NCBI RefSeq assembly: GCF_002796985.1
Contig: NZ_PEKX01000023.1
Span: 1-64,000 of the forward strand
Length of the DNA stretch: 64,000 bases
Direction: 5' to 3'
Source of the DNA: Pseudomonas sp.
GTDB taxonomy: Bacteria; Pseudomonadota; Gammaproteobacteria; Pseudomonadales; Pseudomonadaceae
Part shown: one piece after another, positions 53,797-62,259 of the stretch
Numbering within the stretch: the stretch's first letter is position 1
Layout: each line of letters opens with the position of its first letter
The notes under the pieces: model-generated
What the model was told of the DNA's origin: nothing
Seen by the model: only the letters and a program-made list of their open reading frames with translations
The model's database searches: none
Program-made: the position numbers and the translations under genes

Positions 53797-53866
53797 GTTC
53801 GCGAGCAAGCTCGCTCCTACGAAGAGCTTATCGGTACCACCTGTAGGAGCGAGCTTGCTCGCGAAC
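53797..53866. repeat. REP pair in opposite orientation (BIME)
   Basis: REP on the minus strand at 53797-53820 and on the plus strand at 53843-53866; both carry complete GTAGGAGCGAGCTTGCTCGC cores and are separated by 22 bases. It is the best-preserved pair in the window. Confidence 0.92.
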
Positions 53867-53883
53867 GGACGCGCAGCGGCCAC

Positions 53884-53910
53884 AAAAAAGCCCCGCACGA
53901 TGGCGGGGCT
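53884..53910 (-). terminator. Rho-independent terminator of the Dyp peroxidase gene
   Basis: Minus strand: stem AGCCCCGC/GCGGGGCT (53889-53896 with 53903-53910) followed by T residues (53884-53889), 20 bases beyond the stop at 53931. Confidence 0.9.
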
Positions 53911-53930
53911 TTCATGGCACAGCGACAGAA

Positions 53931-54812
53931 TCAGCCCAGCAACGCACTCAGGTCCAGCACCCCATTCTTGCGGGGCGGGCACCAGTAGTAGCCGCCGGTC
54001 AGCGGCCGGCTGAAGCGGTACAGCGCATCGGTGATGCCATCCTCCAGCCCGCTCATGCGGCGCAGCTGCACCTCGAAGGCGTCCAGGGTGCAGCCGAAGG
54101 CGAGGAACATCAGCCCGGCGTCCTGGCCCTGGGTCCAGGGCATGGAGCGGCGCACGATGAAGGCTTCCGGCTCGAAGCTCTCCTGGGCGGTGCGTTTGAC
54201 GTGGGCGGACTCCGGCGCGTCGTCCAGTTCCTCGTTGTCGCTCAGGCGGCGGCCCATGATGTCGTCACGCTCGTGCTGTGGCAGCGCGGCGAAGCCCTGC
54301 AGCTGATGACGCCACTGCTGGATAGCAGCAAAGCTGCCGCCGGCCAGGCCCGCGCCACCTTCGACAATGGCGGCGGCGATGGCATCGTCGTCCTGCGGGT
54401 TCTCGGTGCCATCCTCGTAACCGGTCAGGTCATGGCCGCTGCCGTGGCGGAAGGCCTCGAGCAGGCTGCTCAGTTCCAACGCAGGGGCCAGCAGGGCTTG
54501 CAGTTCCTGGGTGCGCAGCAGCAGGTCGCCACGCTCGGCACCGCGCAGCCAGATCCACAAGGCATGCGGGGTAGACGGGTTGTCGACACCCACGCCGGAG
54601 ATCGCCGGGAACTCGCGCAGCCCCTCGATACGACGGCCCAGCGCGCGCACCAGCGACTCGCCGAAGCCGACCACCGCGCGTTCGCCATCGGCGAACTGCA
54701 TCAGGCGATCCAGTGCGGCGGGCAGGTCCTGCAGCGACTTCAGATCGAAGAACAGGTGGCGGGCGTGGGCGGGAACCGGGGTGGCGAGAATGCCGGGCTG
54801 GTAAAGGCTCAT
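53931..54812 (-). CDS. Dyp-type heme peroxidase (YfeX-like)
   Basis: 293 residues from MSLYQPGILATPVPAHARHLFF; AAGGA precedes this start, and the longer frame is not coding-like. The Dyp signature GYEDGTENPQDDD (GxxDG with the catalytic Asp near residue 140) is clear, as is the C-terminal heme-side region MFLAFGCTLDAFEVQLRRMSGLEDGITDALYRFSRPLTGGYYWCPP. It uses hydrogen peroxide to oxidise dyes, heme-like compounds or other reductants. There is no Tat signal and no encapsulin gene nearby, so it is a cytosolic enzyme of the YfeX class. It has its own terminator. Confidence 0.93.
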   Translation of the reverse strand: MSLYQPGILATPVPAHARHLFFDLKSLQDLPAALDRLMQFADGERAVVGFGESLVRALGRRIEGLREFPAISGVGVDNPSTPHALWIWLRGAERGDLLLRTQELQALLAPALELSSLLEAFRHGSGHDLTGYEDGTENPQDDDAIAAAIVEGGAGLAGGSFAAIQQWRHQLQGFAALPQHERDDIMGRRLSDNEELDDAPESAHVKRTAQESFEPEAFIVRRSMPWTQGQDAGLMFLAFGCTLDAFEVQLRRMSGLEDGITDALYRFSRPLTGGYYWCPPRKNGVLDLSALLG

Positions 54813-54894
54813 GACAGCGTCCTTGAACGAAAGAGCGGCGATTCTAATCGCGCCGCGCGCGAATCCAAACCGCTCTGTATCAAGGACTGGGCGA

Positions 54895-55488
54895 TCAGTT
54901 CGCGGATGTGTCGGGCTTGCGCTTGTGCCGATGCCGCCGGTAGCGCCACAACGCCAGACCACCGAACACCAGCACCACCGCGACGAACACCGGCAGACGG
55001 TACGGCCGCAGGTTACCCAGCCACTGTTCCAGCAACTGGCCGGCCCAGTACCCGGCGCTGGCGAACAGCAGCGCCCAGCAGAAGGCGCCGAGCAGGTTGA
55101 TCAGCGCGAAGCGCAAGGGCCCGACTCGGCTCGCGCCGATCAGTAGCGGCCCGGCCAGGCGCATGCCGTAGAGAAAGCGCACCGCGAAGATCGACAGGTG
55201 CGGATAGCGTTCGATCAATCCGGTGACCCGATCGATGGCCAGCCCGCGCCGTTGCAGCCAGGGCACGGCGCGCGCGCCGGCACGCCGACCGCTCCAGTAG
55301 AGCAGTTGGTCACCCAGGCTGCCCGCCAGCGTCGCCCAGAACACCACCAGGGTGAAACCGAGCAGCCCCTGGTGCGCCGCGATACCCGCCAGCAGCAGGA
55401 TCGATTCGCCCTCCAGCAGGCAACCGATGAAAAGCACCGGATAGCCATAGCTGGAAAGCAGTTGGGCGAGGTCGAGATGCTCGAACAT
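54895..55488 (-). CDS. DedA-family inner-membrane protein
   Basis: 197 residues with the DedA/SNARE-associated pattern: GYPVLFIGCLLEGESILLLAGIAAHQGLLGF (with the conserved Glu), then GSLGDQLLYWSGRRAGARAV and RFLYGMRLAGPLLIGASRVGPLRFALINLLGAFCWALLF (with the conserved Arg-Gly region). About five membrane segments. DedA proteins influence membrane lipid flipping and envelope homeostasis. The C-terminal tail is strongly basic (WRYRRHRHKRKPD). Confidence 0.92.
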   Translation of the reverse strand: MFEHLDLAQLLSSYGYPVLFIGCLLEGESILLLAGIAAHQGLLGFTLVVFWATLAGSLGDQLLYWSGRRAGARAVPWLQRRGLAIDRVTGLIERYPHLSIFAVRFLYGMRLAGPLLIGASRVGPLRFALINLLGAFCWALLFASAGYWAGQLLEQWLGNLRPYRLPVFVAVVLVFGGLALWRYRRHRHKRKPDTSAN

Positions 55489-55574
55489 GAATGTCCTTCG
55501 AAAGCGTGCCGTGCCAAGAGCCTAGCGGCTTGGCGAATGTTCTGCTTATCGAACACCACCTGTAAAAAATAAAC

Positions 55575-55586
55575 GACCAAACGGTC
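55575..55586. promoter_or_regulatory. Palindrome GACCAAACGGTC in the dedA/symporter gap
   Basis: An inverted repeat GACC-N4-GGTC within an AT-rich promoter region (55489-55700) between the divergent dedA and symporter genes, of a style used by TetR-family regulators. No such regulator is in the window. The remaining part of the 383-base gap holds no gene; the symporter leader is about 200 bases of low coding quality. Confidence 0.3.
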
Positions 55587-55871
55587 AACAAGGATCGTTA
55601 GCAACCAATCAAATCAATCCTTTAACTACGCCATTCGTCTTGAGATGTAATTTTTTTCGCTCATGAGCAATTCAAGTGTTTGACATATTTGACGGATTTG
55701 GCAGACTGCGGCCCGTTGTCGCAACTGGTTACGTTTTTCCGGCTCCCACTGCCTGGTGCACCGGATGACCTCGGCCGCGCAACCCAACAAAAACAACTTT
55801 GTCAGTCGTGGCCCACCTGCCCGAGTTTCGTCTCGGCAGTACGGTTCCCGGCGAGCCAACGGAACGAACAA

Positions 55872-57326
55872 ATGCTGATCTGGTTTGTAGCGGTGTATCT
55901 GGTGATCACCGTAGCTGTCGGTTTCTACGCAACCACCCGCGTGCACAACTCCTCGGACTATGCCGCCGCTGGCCGGAGCATGTCCTTCCCCCTCGTCGTG
56001 ACCATGGTGTTCGCCACCTGGTTCGGCTCCGAAGCCGTGCTGGGCATTCCGGCCACCTTCCTCGAAGAAGGCTTCGCCGGGATCATCGAAGACCCCTTCG
56101 GCTCCTTCGGCTGCCTGATGCTGGTCGGCATGATTTTCGCCCGCCCGCTGTACCGCCTGAACCTGCTCACCATCGGTGACTTCTTCCGCAAGCGCTTCGG
56201 CCAGCACGTGGAAATCTTCACCAGCCTGGTGATCATCATTTCCTACATGGGCTGGGTCGCCGCACAGATCACCGCGCTGGGCGTGGTGTTCAGCGTGCTC
56301 TCCGACGGCGGCATCACCACCACCCAGGGCATGATCATCGGCACCATCATCGTCCTGCTGCACACCCTGTTCGGCGGCATGTGGTCGGTGGCGCTGACCG
56401 ACTTCCTGCAGATGATCATCATCGTCTGCGGCCTGTTCTACCTGGTCTGGCTCATCGGCGACATGGCCGGCGGCCCGGTCAACGTGATCAGCCACGCCGC
56501 CAGCGAAGGCAAGTTCACCTTCCTCCACGGTACCTCGGCCAAGGACATCGTCGCCTTCCTCGGCGCCGCGGTGACCATGATGTTCGGCTCCATTCCGCAG
56601 CAGGACGTGTATGCCCGCGTGATGTCGGCCAAGACCGAGACGATCGCCAAGCGCGCCACCATGACCGGTGCCTGCTGCTACCTGGTCTTCTGCATGCTGC
56701 CGATCTTCCTGATCTACGCCGCGCAGATGATCGAGCCGGAGATGGTCAAGCACTGGCTGACCGAAGACTCCCAGCAGATCCTGCCGCGCCTGATCCTGGA
56801 GCGTACCCCGCTGTTCGCCCAGATCATGTTCTTCGGCGCCCTGCTCTCGGCCATCATGTCCTCCGCCTCGGGCGCCCTGTTGGCCCCGTCGGTGACCCTG
56901 ACCGAGAACATCGTCAAGCACTTCCTGCCCAACATGAATGACCGCCAGGCCCTGCTGGCCATGCGTTGCAGCGTACTGGCGATGACCGTCGCCACCTGCG
57001 TGTTCGCGCTGTTCTCCAACGCCAGCATCTACGAGATGGTCGGCAACGCCTACAAGGTGACCCTGGTCGCCGCCGTGGTGCCGCTGTTCTTCGGCCTGTT
57101 CTGGAAACGCGCCACCACCCAGGGCGCCCTCACCGCCATCGCCTGCGGCCTGATCGGCTGGGTGTCGCTGGAGCTGGGCTACCAGGAAGGCGACTTCTGG
57201 CCGCCGCAGCTGGTCGGCCTGATTCTCAGCGCCATCGGCATGGTTGTCGGCTCACTGGCTCCGCAGCTCAGCGCACACCGTGGCGAGAGCGTGTCGGACA
57301 TGGCCGCTGCCGCCGCCAGCAACTGA
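55872..57326 (+). CDS. Sodium:solute symporter (SSS family)
   Basis: 484 residues from MLIWFVAVYLVITVAVGFYATTRV; the earlier open frame has no family match. About 13 membrane segments with the SSS patterns GRSMSFPLVVTMVFATWFGSEAVLGIPATFLEEG, RLNLLTIGDFFRKRFG and FFGALLSAIMSSASGALLAPSVTLTENIV (the Na2-site Ser region). It imports a solute with sodium; the relative position of substrate residues does not tell proline, pantothenate or carboxylate. It is divergent from dedA and closed by a terminator. Confidence 0.92.
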   Translation: MLIWFVAVYLVITVAVGFYATTRVHNSSDYAAAGRSMSFPLVVTMVFATWFGSEAVLGIPATFLEEGFAGIIEDPFGSFGCLMLVGMIFARPLYRLNLLTIGDFFRKRFGQHVEIFTSLVIIISYMGWVAAQITALGVVFSVLSDGGITTTQGMIIGTIIVLLHTLFGGMWSVALTDFLQMIIIVCGLFYLVWLIGDMAGGPVNVISHAASEGKFTFLHGTSAKDIVAFLGAAVTMMFGSIPQQDVYARVMSAKTETIAKRATMTGACCYLVFCMLPIFLIYAAQMIEPEMVKHWLTEDSQQILPRLILERTPLFAQIMFFGALLSAIMSSASGALLAPSVTLTENIVKHFLPNMNDRQALLAMRCSVLAMTVATCVFALFSNASIYEMVGNAYKVTLVAAVVPLFFGLFWKRATTQGALTAIACGLIGWVSLELGYQEGDFWPPQLVGLILSAIGMVVGSLAPQLSAHRGESVSDMAAAAASN

Positions 57327-57347
57327 TCGCCTGAACGGTAACGAAGA

Positions 57348-57373
57348 AGCCCCGCCTTGTGCGGGGCTTTTTT
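57348..57373 (+). terminator. Rho-independent terminator of the symporter gene
   Basis: Stem AGCCCCGC/GCGGGGCT (57348-57355 with 57361-57368) with a T-run to 57373, 22 bases after the stop. The 294-base stretch beyond it to 57667 shows no gene. Confidence 0.93.
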
Positions 57374-57667
57374 GTGCGCGACTGAACGCCGTCGCGCCTT
57401 CAAGTCAGCTCCGCTACCTGGGCTGGCGCGGGAGCAACTGCCTTCTTCTGAAAGTCCGTGCCTGGTTTCCCCCTCTCCCCCGCCCAGGATGCGCTGACTC
57501 GCCTGAACGGTTGAATGCCGTCGATGTGACGGGCACCGCAAGCCTGCCTATCCTGAACCTCGCACCGTCGAGGATCGACGGGTAGTCTGCACACCCCCCA
57601 TCCGAACCGGCCCGTTCATGGATCAAGCCCTGATATTTCGCTCACGCTGCACCCGGCAGGCCAGGCC

Positions 57668-59239
57668 ATGAAGCGCTGGAGCCGCAATCCGCTGACCCTG
57701 CGGGCGCTGATACTGGTCTTCGTGCTGCTCGCCGCACTGGCAACCCTGGGAAACAGCCTGGTGGTGGCCTACAACGTGCAGCGCAGCGCGCTGATCCACT
57801 CGACCCTGGAAGCCAACCGCGCCTATGCCGCCAAGGTGGCATCGAGCATCGGCGAGTTCCTCGGCTCGGCTCGGCGCAACCTGGCCTACAGCTCCGGGAT
57901 ACTCGCCAACCACTTCGACGAACCCGCGGTGCTGCATGCCGAGGCGATGCGCCTGCAGGCCCAGGACACCTTCTTCAACTCCATCATCATCGTCGACGCC
58001 AGCGGCGAGGTACTGCAGGCCCACCCCGACTCCCTGCAGATCGTCGGCACCACGTTGCGTTCGGAAGCCGTGCAGGAGGCGCTGCGCCTGAAGCAGCCGA
58101 TGATCAGCCAGGCCTACGAGTCCATCGCCGGCAACCTCGTGGTACTCCTCTCGCAGCCCATCATCAGCCCAAGCGGCAAGTACCTGGGGCTGGTCGGCGG
58201 CTCGGTGTACGTTCTCAAGCCCAGCGTGCTGCACAGCATCATCGGCAGCCACTTCCAGCAGGAAGGCACCTTCGCCTTCGTCGCCGACGCCAACCGCCGC
58301 CTGTTGCACCACCCCGACCGAAAGCGGATCGGCGAGCTGCTCGGCCACAGCACCACGGTGGACGCGGCGTTGCGCGGCGAGAGCGGTTCCATGGAGGTGA
58401 ACAACTACAAGGGCGTGCCCATGCTCGCCGGCTACGCCCAGGTGCCCGCTGCCAACTGGGCGGTGGTCGCCCAGCAGCCGCGCGAGCTCAGCCTGTCGCC
58501 GCTGCACCTGCTGATGAAGGACATGCTCCTCGGCCTGATCCCCGCCAGCCTGATCGGCTTGCTGGCGATCTGGGCCGGCACCCTGCTGATCACCCGCCCG
58601 CTGCGCCAACTGGCGCGAAGCGCCGAGCAGTTGTCGAATCCGGAAACGCCCCGCGAGTTGCAGAGCATCAACACCTGGTACCGCGAGGCCGCGGCGATCC
58701 GCAAGGCGCTGCTGACCGGTGTCGGGCTGATGCAGCAGAAGCTCGGCCAACTAAGCCAGGAAGCACAGAGCGATGCGCTGACCGGCCTGGCCAACCGCCG
58801 CGCGCTGGGGGTGGCGCTGGAAGCGCTGGAGCAATCCGGGCTGGCCTATTCGGTGTTGGCGGTGGACATCGACCACTTCAAGCGCGTGAACGACACCTGG
58901 GGCCACGATGCCGGCGACGAAGCCCTGCGCCGGGTCGCCGCCGTCCTGCGCGACTCCTCCCGCGCCGGCGACCTGGCCTGCCGCGCGGGCGGCGAGGAAT
59001 TCGTCCTGCTGCTGCCGCAGACCTCCCTGGAAACCGCCGCCGCCATCGCCGAACGCATCCGTGAAAGCGTGGCCGTCACGCAGATACCCCAGGTGGGCCT
59101 GGTCACCCTGTCCATCGGCGTCGCCGATTTCGGCGCACTGGCGCTGACCCCGGACGCGGTGCTCAAGCTGGCCGACCAGCGCCTCTACCGCGCCAAGCAG
59201 ACCGGCCGTAACCGCGTCGTCAGCGGGGACGCGACCTAG
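57668..59239 (+). CDS. Membrane dCache-GGDEF diguanylate cyclase
   Basis: 523 residues. The first membrane helix is at about 12-34 (LRALILVFVLLAALATLGNSLVV). A periplasmic double-Cache region follows (NRAYAAKVASSIGEFLG ... FFNSIIIVDASGEVLQAHPDSL ... GGSVYVLKPSVLHSIIGSHF). The second helix is at about 283-305 (LLLGLIPASLIGLLAIWAGTLLI), then a HAMP-like linker and a GGDEF domain with DALTGLANRRALGVALE, VDIDHFKRVNDTWGHDAGDEAL and the active-site loop RAGGEEFVLLLPQ. It should make c-di-GMP on sensing a periplasmic small molecule. There is no EAL domain. It is a single gene just before the erc block and convergent with it. Confidence 0.93.
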   Translation: MKRWSRNPLTLRALILVFVLLAALATLGNSLVVAYNVQRSALIHSTLEANRAYAAKVASSIGEFLGSARRNLAYSSGILANHFDEPAVLHAEAMRLQAQDTFFNSIIIVDASGEVLQAHPDSLQIVGTTLRSEAVQEALRLKQPMISQAYESIAGNLVVLLSQPIISPSGKYLGLVGGSVYVLKPSVLHSIIGSHFQQEGTFAFVADANRRLLHHPDRKRIGELLGHSTTVDAALRGESGSMEVNNYKGVPMLAGYAQVPAANWAVVAQQPRELSLSPLHLLMKDMLLGLIPASLIGLLAIWAGTLLITRPLRQLARSAEQLSNPETPRELQSINTWYREAAAIRKALLTGVGLMQQKLGQLSQEAQSDALTGLANRRALGVALEALEQSGLAYSVLAVDIDHFKRVNDTWGHDAGDEALRRVAAVLRDSSRAGDLACRAGGEEFVLLLPQTSLETAAAIAERIRESVAVTQIPQVGLVTLSIGVADFGALALTPDAVLKLADQRLYRAKQTGRNRVVSGDAT

Positions 59240-59300
59240 GCCAGTGCCTCCCCGTCGATGTGCAGGGCGACACCGCCATCGACCAACTGCGCGCCTGATT

Positions 59301-60995
59301 TCAGCTGCTGACCAGCAGGCTCAACACCGCGCGCAGCTTGCCGGGCTTCACCGGTTTGTTCAGCAGCGGCATCCCCAGCCGCTGCAAGGCGCGGCGGCAG
59401 TCGTCGCTGCGGTCGGCGGTGATCATCACCGCCGGCAGTTCGCGCTGGAAATATTCGCGCAGCCCGCGGACCGCCTCACAGCCGGTACGACCGTGGTCGA
59501 GGTGGTAATCGGCGAGGATCACCTCGGGCGCCTTGCCATCCAACACCTGCAACGCCTCCTCGTAGTTCGTCGCCACCAGCACCTCGCAGCCCCACTGCCC
59601 GAGCAGCGCCGCCATGCTGGCGAGGATCGCCGCTTCGTTGTCGATCACCAGCAGGCGCCGGCCCGGCAGCGGATCGCCGGTGACCGGGCGCGGGCCGTTC
59701 TCCGCCAACGCGGGCGGCGGCAGGTCACGTACCAGCGGCACTTCCAGGGAGAACACCGAACCACGCCCCGGCACCGAGCGCACCTGCACCCGACAGCCGA
59801 GGATGCCGGCGATGCGGTCGACAATCGCCAGCCCCAGCCCGACGCCCCGGCGCTCCGCCGCACGGCCGGTGTCCAGCTGGTTGAATTCGAGGAAGATCGC
59901 TTGCAGCTGGTCCGCCGGAATCCCGCGCCCGGTGTCCCAGACTTCCAACCGCACGTTGCCGCCACGTCGGCGCGCCGCCAGCAGCACGCTGCCGTGCTCG
60001 GTATAACGGCAGGCGTTGCTGAGGAAGTTGCGCAGGATGCGCGACAGCAGGCGGTGATCGGTGCGCACCGCCAGCGCGGGAATTCGTGAGCGCAGACGCA
60101 GGCCAACGGCGCGGGCCACTTCATCGAACTCCGAAACCAGCGGGTCGAGCAGCTCGCCCAGCGGGTAAACGTCCAGGTCCGGGCGGATCGCGCTCTGGTC
60201 CAGGCGGGCGATTTCCAGCAGGTCGGTCAGCAGGTCCTCGGCGCCCTCCAGTGCCTGGTGCGTGCGCTCCACCAACACCTGCTCGGCATTCGGCAGCTGG
60301 CGTTCGCGCAGGGTCGAGACCAGCAGCCGCGCGGCGTTCAACGGTTGCAGCAGGTCGTGGCTGGCGGCGGCGAGGTACTTGTCCTTGCTGTTGTTGGCCG
60401 TTTCGGCGGCGTCGCGGGCCTCGCGCAGTTGCTGGTTCAAGCCTTCCAGCTCGCGGGTGCGCTCGGCGACGCGCTGCTCCAGTTCCTCGTTGAGGCTCTG
60501 CAGCCGCTGCTGGGCCTGGACGCGTTCGCTGATGTCAGCGACGAAGCCTTCCACCAAACCGTCTTCATCGGGCTTGATCAGCAGGTTCATCAGCACGATC
60601 AGGTGGCTGCCGTCGCGACGGCGCAGACGCGTCTCGTAACCGAACAGGCCGTCGCGCTCGCGCAGCAATTCACGGATGCGGCGCATCTCCGCCTCGCCGC
60701 CAACGAACAGCTGGCTGGCCATGTCCTGCAGGTTCCACAGCACCTGCTGCGGGTCGTCGTAGCCGAGCATCCGCGCCAGCGCCGGGTTCGCGGCGCGCAA
60801 GCCCTCGCTCAGGCTGGCCTGGAAGATGCCGTGGACGGCGTGTTCGAAGAGCCATTTGTAGCGGTTGCGCTCGGCCTCCAGCTCGTCCAGCCGCGCCACC
60901 AGCTCGGGGTAGTGGCTCTTGCGCGCAGAATGGCTGCCCAGCCCGAGCAGCCCGGCCAGGGCCTGTTGCTGCTGCTCGTCAGAGGGCCTCGCCAT
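59301..60995 (-). CDS. ercS': ErcS'-type hybrid sensor histidine kinase
   Basis: 564 residues from MARPSDEQQQQALAGLLGLG; the longer frame overlaps ercA. There is no membrane segment, so it is cytosolic. PAS domain at about 40-160 (LFEHAVHGIFQASLSEGLRAANPALARMLGYDDPQQ), then a coiled coil (ERVQAQQRLQSLNEELEQRV), a HisKA box with the phospho-His in LAAASHDLLQPLNAARLL, HATPase motifs NFLSNACRYTEHG and VWDTGRGIPADQL, then a receiver domain LLVIDNEAAILASMAALL with the phospho-Asp in VILADYHLDHGRTG. It belongs to the ErcS' group controlling PQQ-dependent ethanol oxidation in Pseudomonas. It overlaps ercA by 17 bases. Confidence 0.92.
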   Translation of the reverse strand: MARPSDEQQQQALAGLLGLGSHSARKSHYPELVARLDELEAERNRYKWLFEHAVHGIFQASLSEGLRAANPALARMLGYDDPQQVLWNLQDMASQLFVGGEAEMRRIRELLRERDGLFGYETRLRRRDGSHLIVLMNLLIKPDEDGLVEGFVADISERVQAQQRLQSLNEELEQRVAERTRELEGLNQQLREARDAAETANNSKDKYLAAASHDLLQPLNAARLLVSTLRERQLPNAEQVLVERTHQALEGAEDLLTDLLEIARLDQSAIRPDLDVYPLGELLDPLVSEFDEVARAVGLRLRSRIPALAVRTDHRLLSRILRNFLSNACRYTEHGSVLLAARRRGGNVRLEVWDTGRGIPADQLQAIFLEFNQLDTGRAAERRGVGLGLAIVDRIAGILGCRVQVRSVPGRGSVFSLEVPLVRDLPPPALAENGPRPVTGDPLPGRRLLVIDNEAAILASMAALLGQWGCEVLVATNYEEALQVLDGKAPEVILADYHLDHGRTGCEAVRGLREYFQRELPAVMITADRSDDCRRALQRLGMPLLNKPVKPGKLRAVLSLLVSS

Positions 60996-62142
60996 ACACC
61001 ACCTCGACATCGCGCAGGCTGGATTCGCGAGGGTTGGTGAGGATGCACGGGTCCTGCATCGCGTGGCGCGAGAGGAAGGGAATGTCGGAACTGCCGACGC
61101 CGTGCAGGCCGAGGCTCTCGTGGAAGCCCACGGCATGCTTGAGGGCGATCAGGTGCTCCACCAGGCGCTGGCGCACCTGGGCGTGGTTGAGCCCACGGCA
61201 GTCGATGCCGAAGGTCTCGGCAATCACCTTGAAGCGCTCGGGTGCGGCGCTGTAGTTGAAGGCCACCACGTGTTCGACCAGCACCGCGTTGCACAGCCCG
61301 TGCGGCAGGTCGAGGTAGCCGCCCAGGCTGTGGGACATGGCATGCACCGCGCCGAGGATCGCGTTGGAAAACGCCAGCCCGGCCTGCATGCTGCCGAGCA
61401 TGATCTTCTCGCGCAGGGCGATGTCCGCCGGATTGGCGATCATCTGCACCAGGTTGCCGTTGATCAGCCGCATGGCCTCCAGCGCATGAGGGTCGGTCAG
61501 CGGGCCGTGGCCGGTGGACACGAACGCTTCGATGGCGTGCACCAGCGCATCGATGCCGGTGCAGGCGGACAGGAACGGGTCCATGGTCAGGGTGGTTTCC
61601 GGGTCGATCAGCGACACGTCGGGCACCACCGCCTTGCTGACGATGGAGAATTTCATCCGCTCATCCTGGTTGGAGATGATCACGAACTGCGAGACGTCCG
61701 CCGAGGTGCCGGCGGTGGTCGGGATCAGGATCAGCGGCGGGCTGGGCACGCGCAGGGTGTCCACGCCCTCGAATTCGAGGATGTTGCGGCCGTGGGCGGC
61801 AACGATGCCGATGCCCTTGGCGCAGTCCATCGGGCTGCCGCCGCCGACCGCGACGATGACATTGCAGCCTTCGCTGCGGTAGACCTCGGCGCCGCGCATG
61901 ACTTCGTCCACGCGCGGGTTGGGCGACACATCGGTGTAGCGGCAGAAGGGAATGTCCTGGGCGGCCAGGCTGGCTTCGATGTCCGCGACCCAGCCGGCGG
62001 CGACGACACCGGGATCGGACACCACCAGCACTTTGCGGGCGCCGAAGGTTTTCACGTAATTGGCAACATTGTGCCGGCATCCGGCACCGAAAATGATCTC
62101 TGGCGAGACGAATTTGCGCAGCTGGCTGAGCTCGTGGGACAT
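60979..62142 (-). CDS. ercA: ErcA, iron-containing alcohol dehydrogenase
   Basis: 387 residues from MSHELSQLRKFVSPEIIFGAG. NAD binding region VIVAVGGGSPMDCAKGIGIVAAHG (about 100-120), TTAGTSADVSQFVII and the metal-ligand segment SLGGYLDLPHGLCNAVLVEHVVAFN (His residues near 265-280). In P. aeruginosa this gene is part of the ethanol-oxidation regulon and lies between pqqH and ercS', the same order as here. Its role in the Erc network is thought to be regulatory or metabolic. The downstream kinase start overlaps its end. Confidence 0.94.
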   Translation of the reverse strand: MSHELSQLRKFVSPEIIFGAGCRHNVANYVKTFGARKVLVVSDPGVVAAGWVADIEASLAAQDIPFCRYTDVSPNPRVDEVMRGAEVYRSEGCNVIVAVGGGSPMDCAKGIGIVAAHGRNILEFEGVDTLRVPSPPLILIPTTAGTSADVSQFVIISNQDERMKFSIVSKAVVPDVSLIDPETTLTMDPFLSACTGIDALVHAIEAFVSTGHGPLTDPHALEAMRLINGNLVQMIANPADIALREKIMLGSMQAGLAFSNAILGAVHAMSHSLGGYLDLPHGLCNAVLVEHVVAFNYSAAPERFKVIAETFGIDCRGLNHAQVRQRLVEHLIALKHAVGFHESLGLHGVGSSDIPFLSRHAMQDPCILTNPRESSLRDVEVVYGEAL

Positions 62143-62259
62143 CGGAGGCTCTGTCGTTATTGTTATGGGATGTTTCCGGCAGCCTACTGCATCCGTCAGG
62201 GTTTGCAATGCGACCTTGGCAGACGGCTCTGACAGCCAGCTCCGTCAGACATCAACCCG

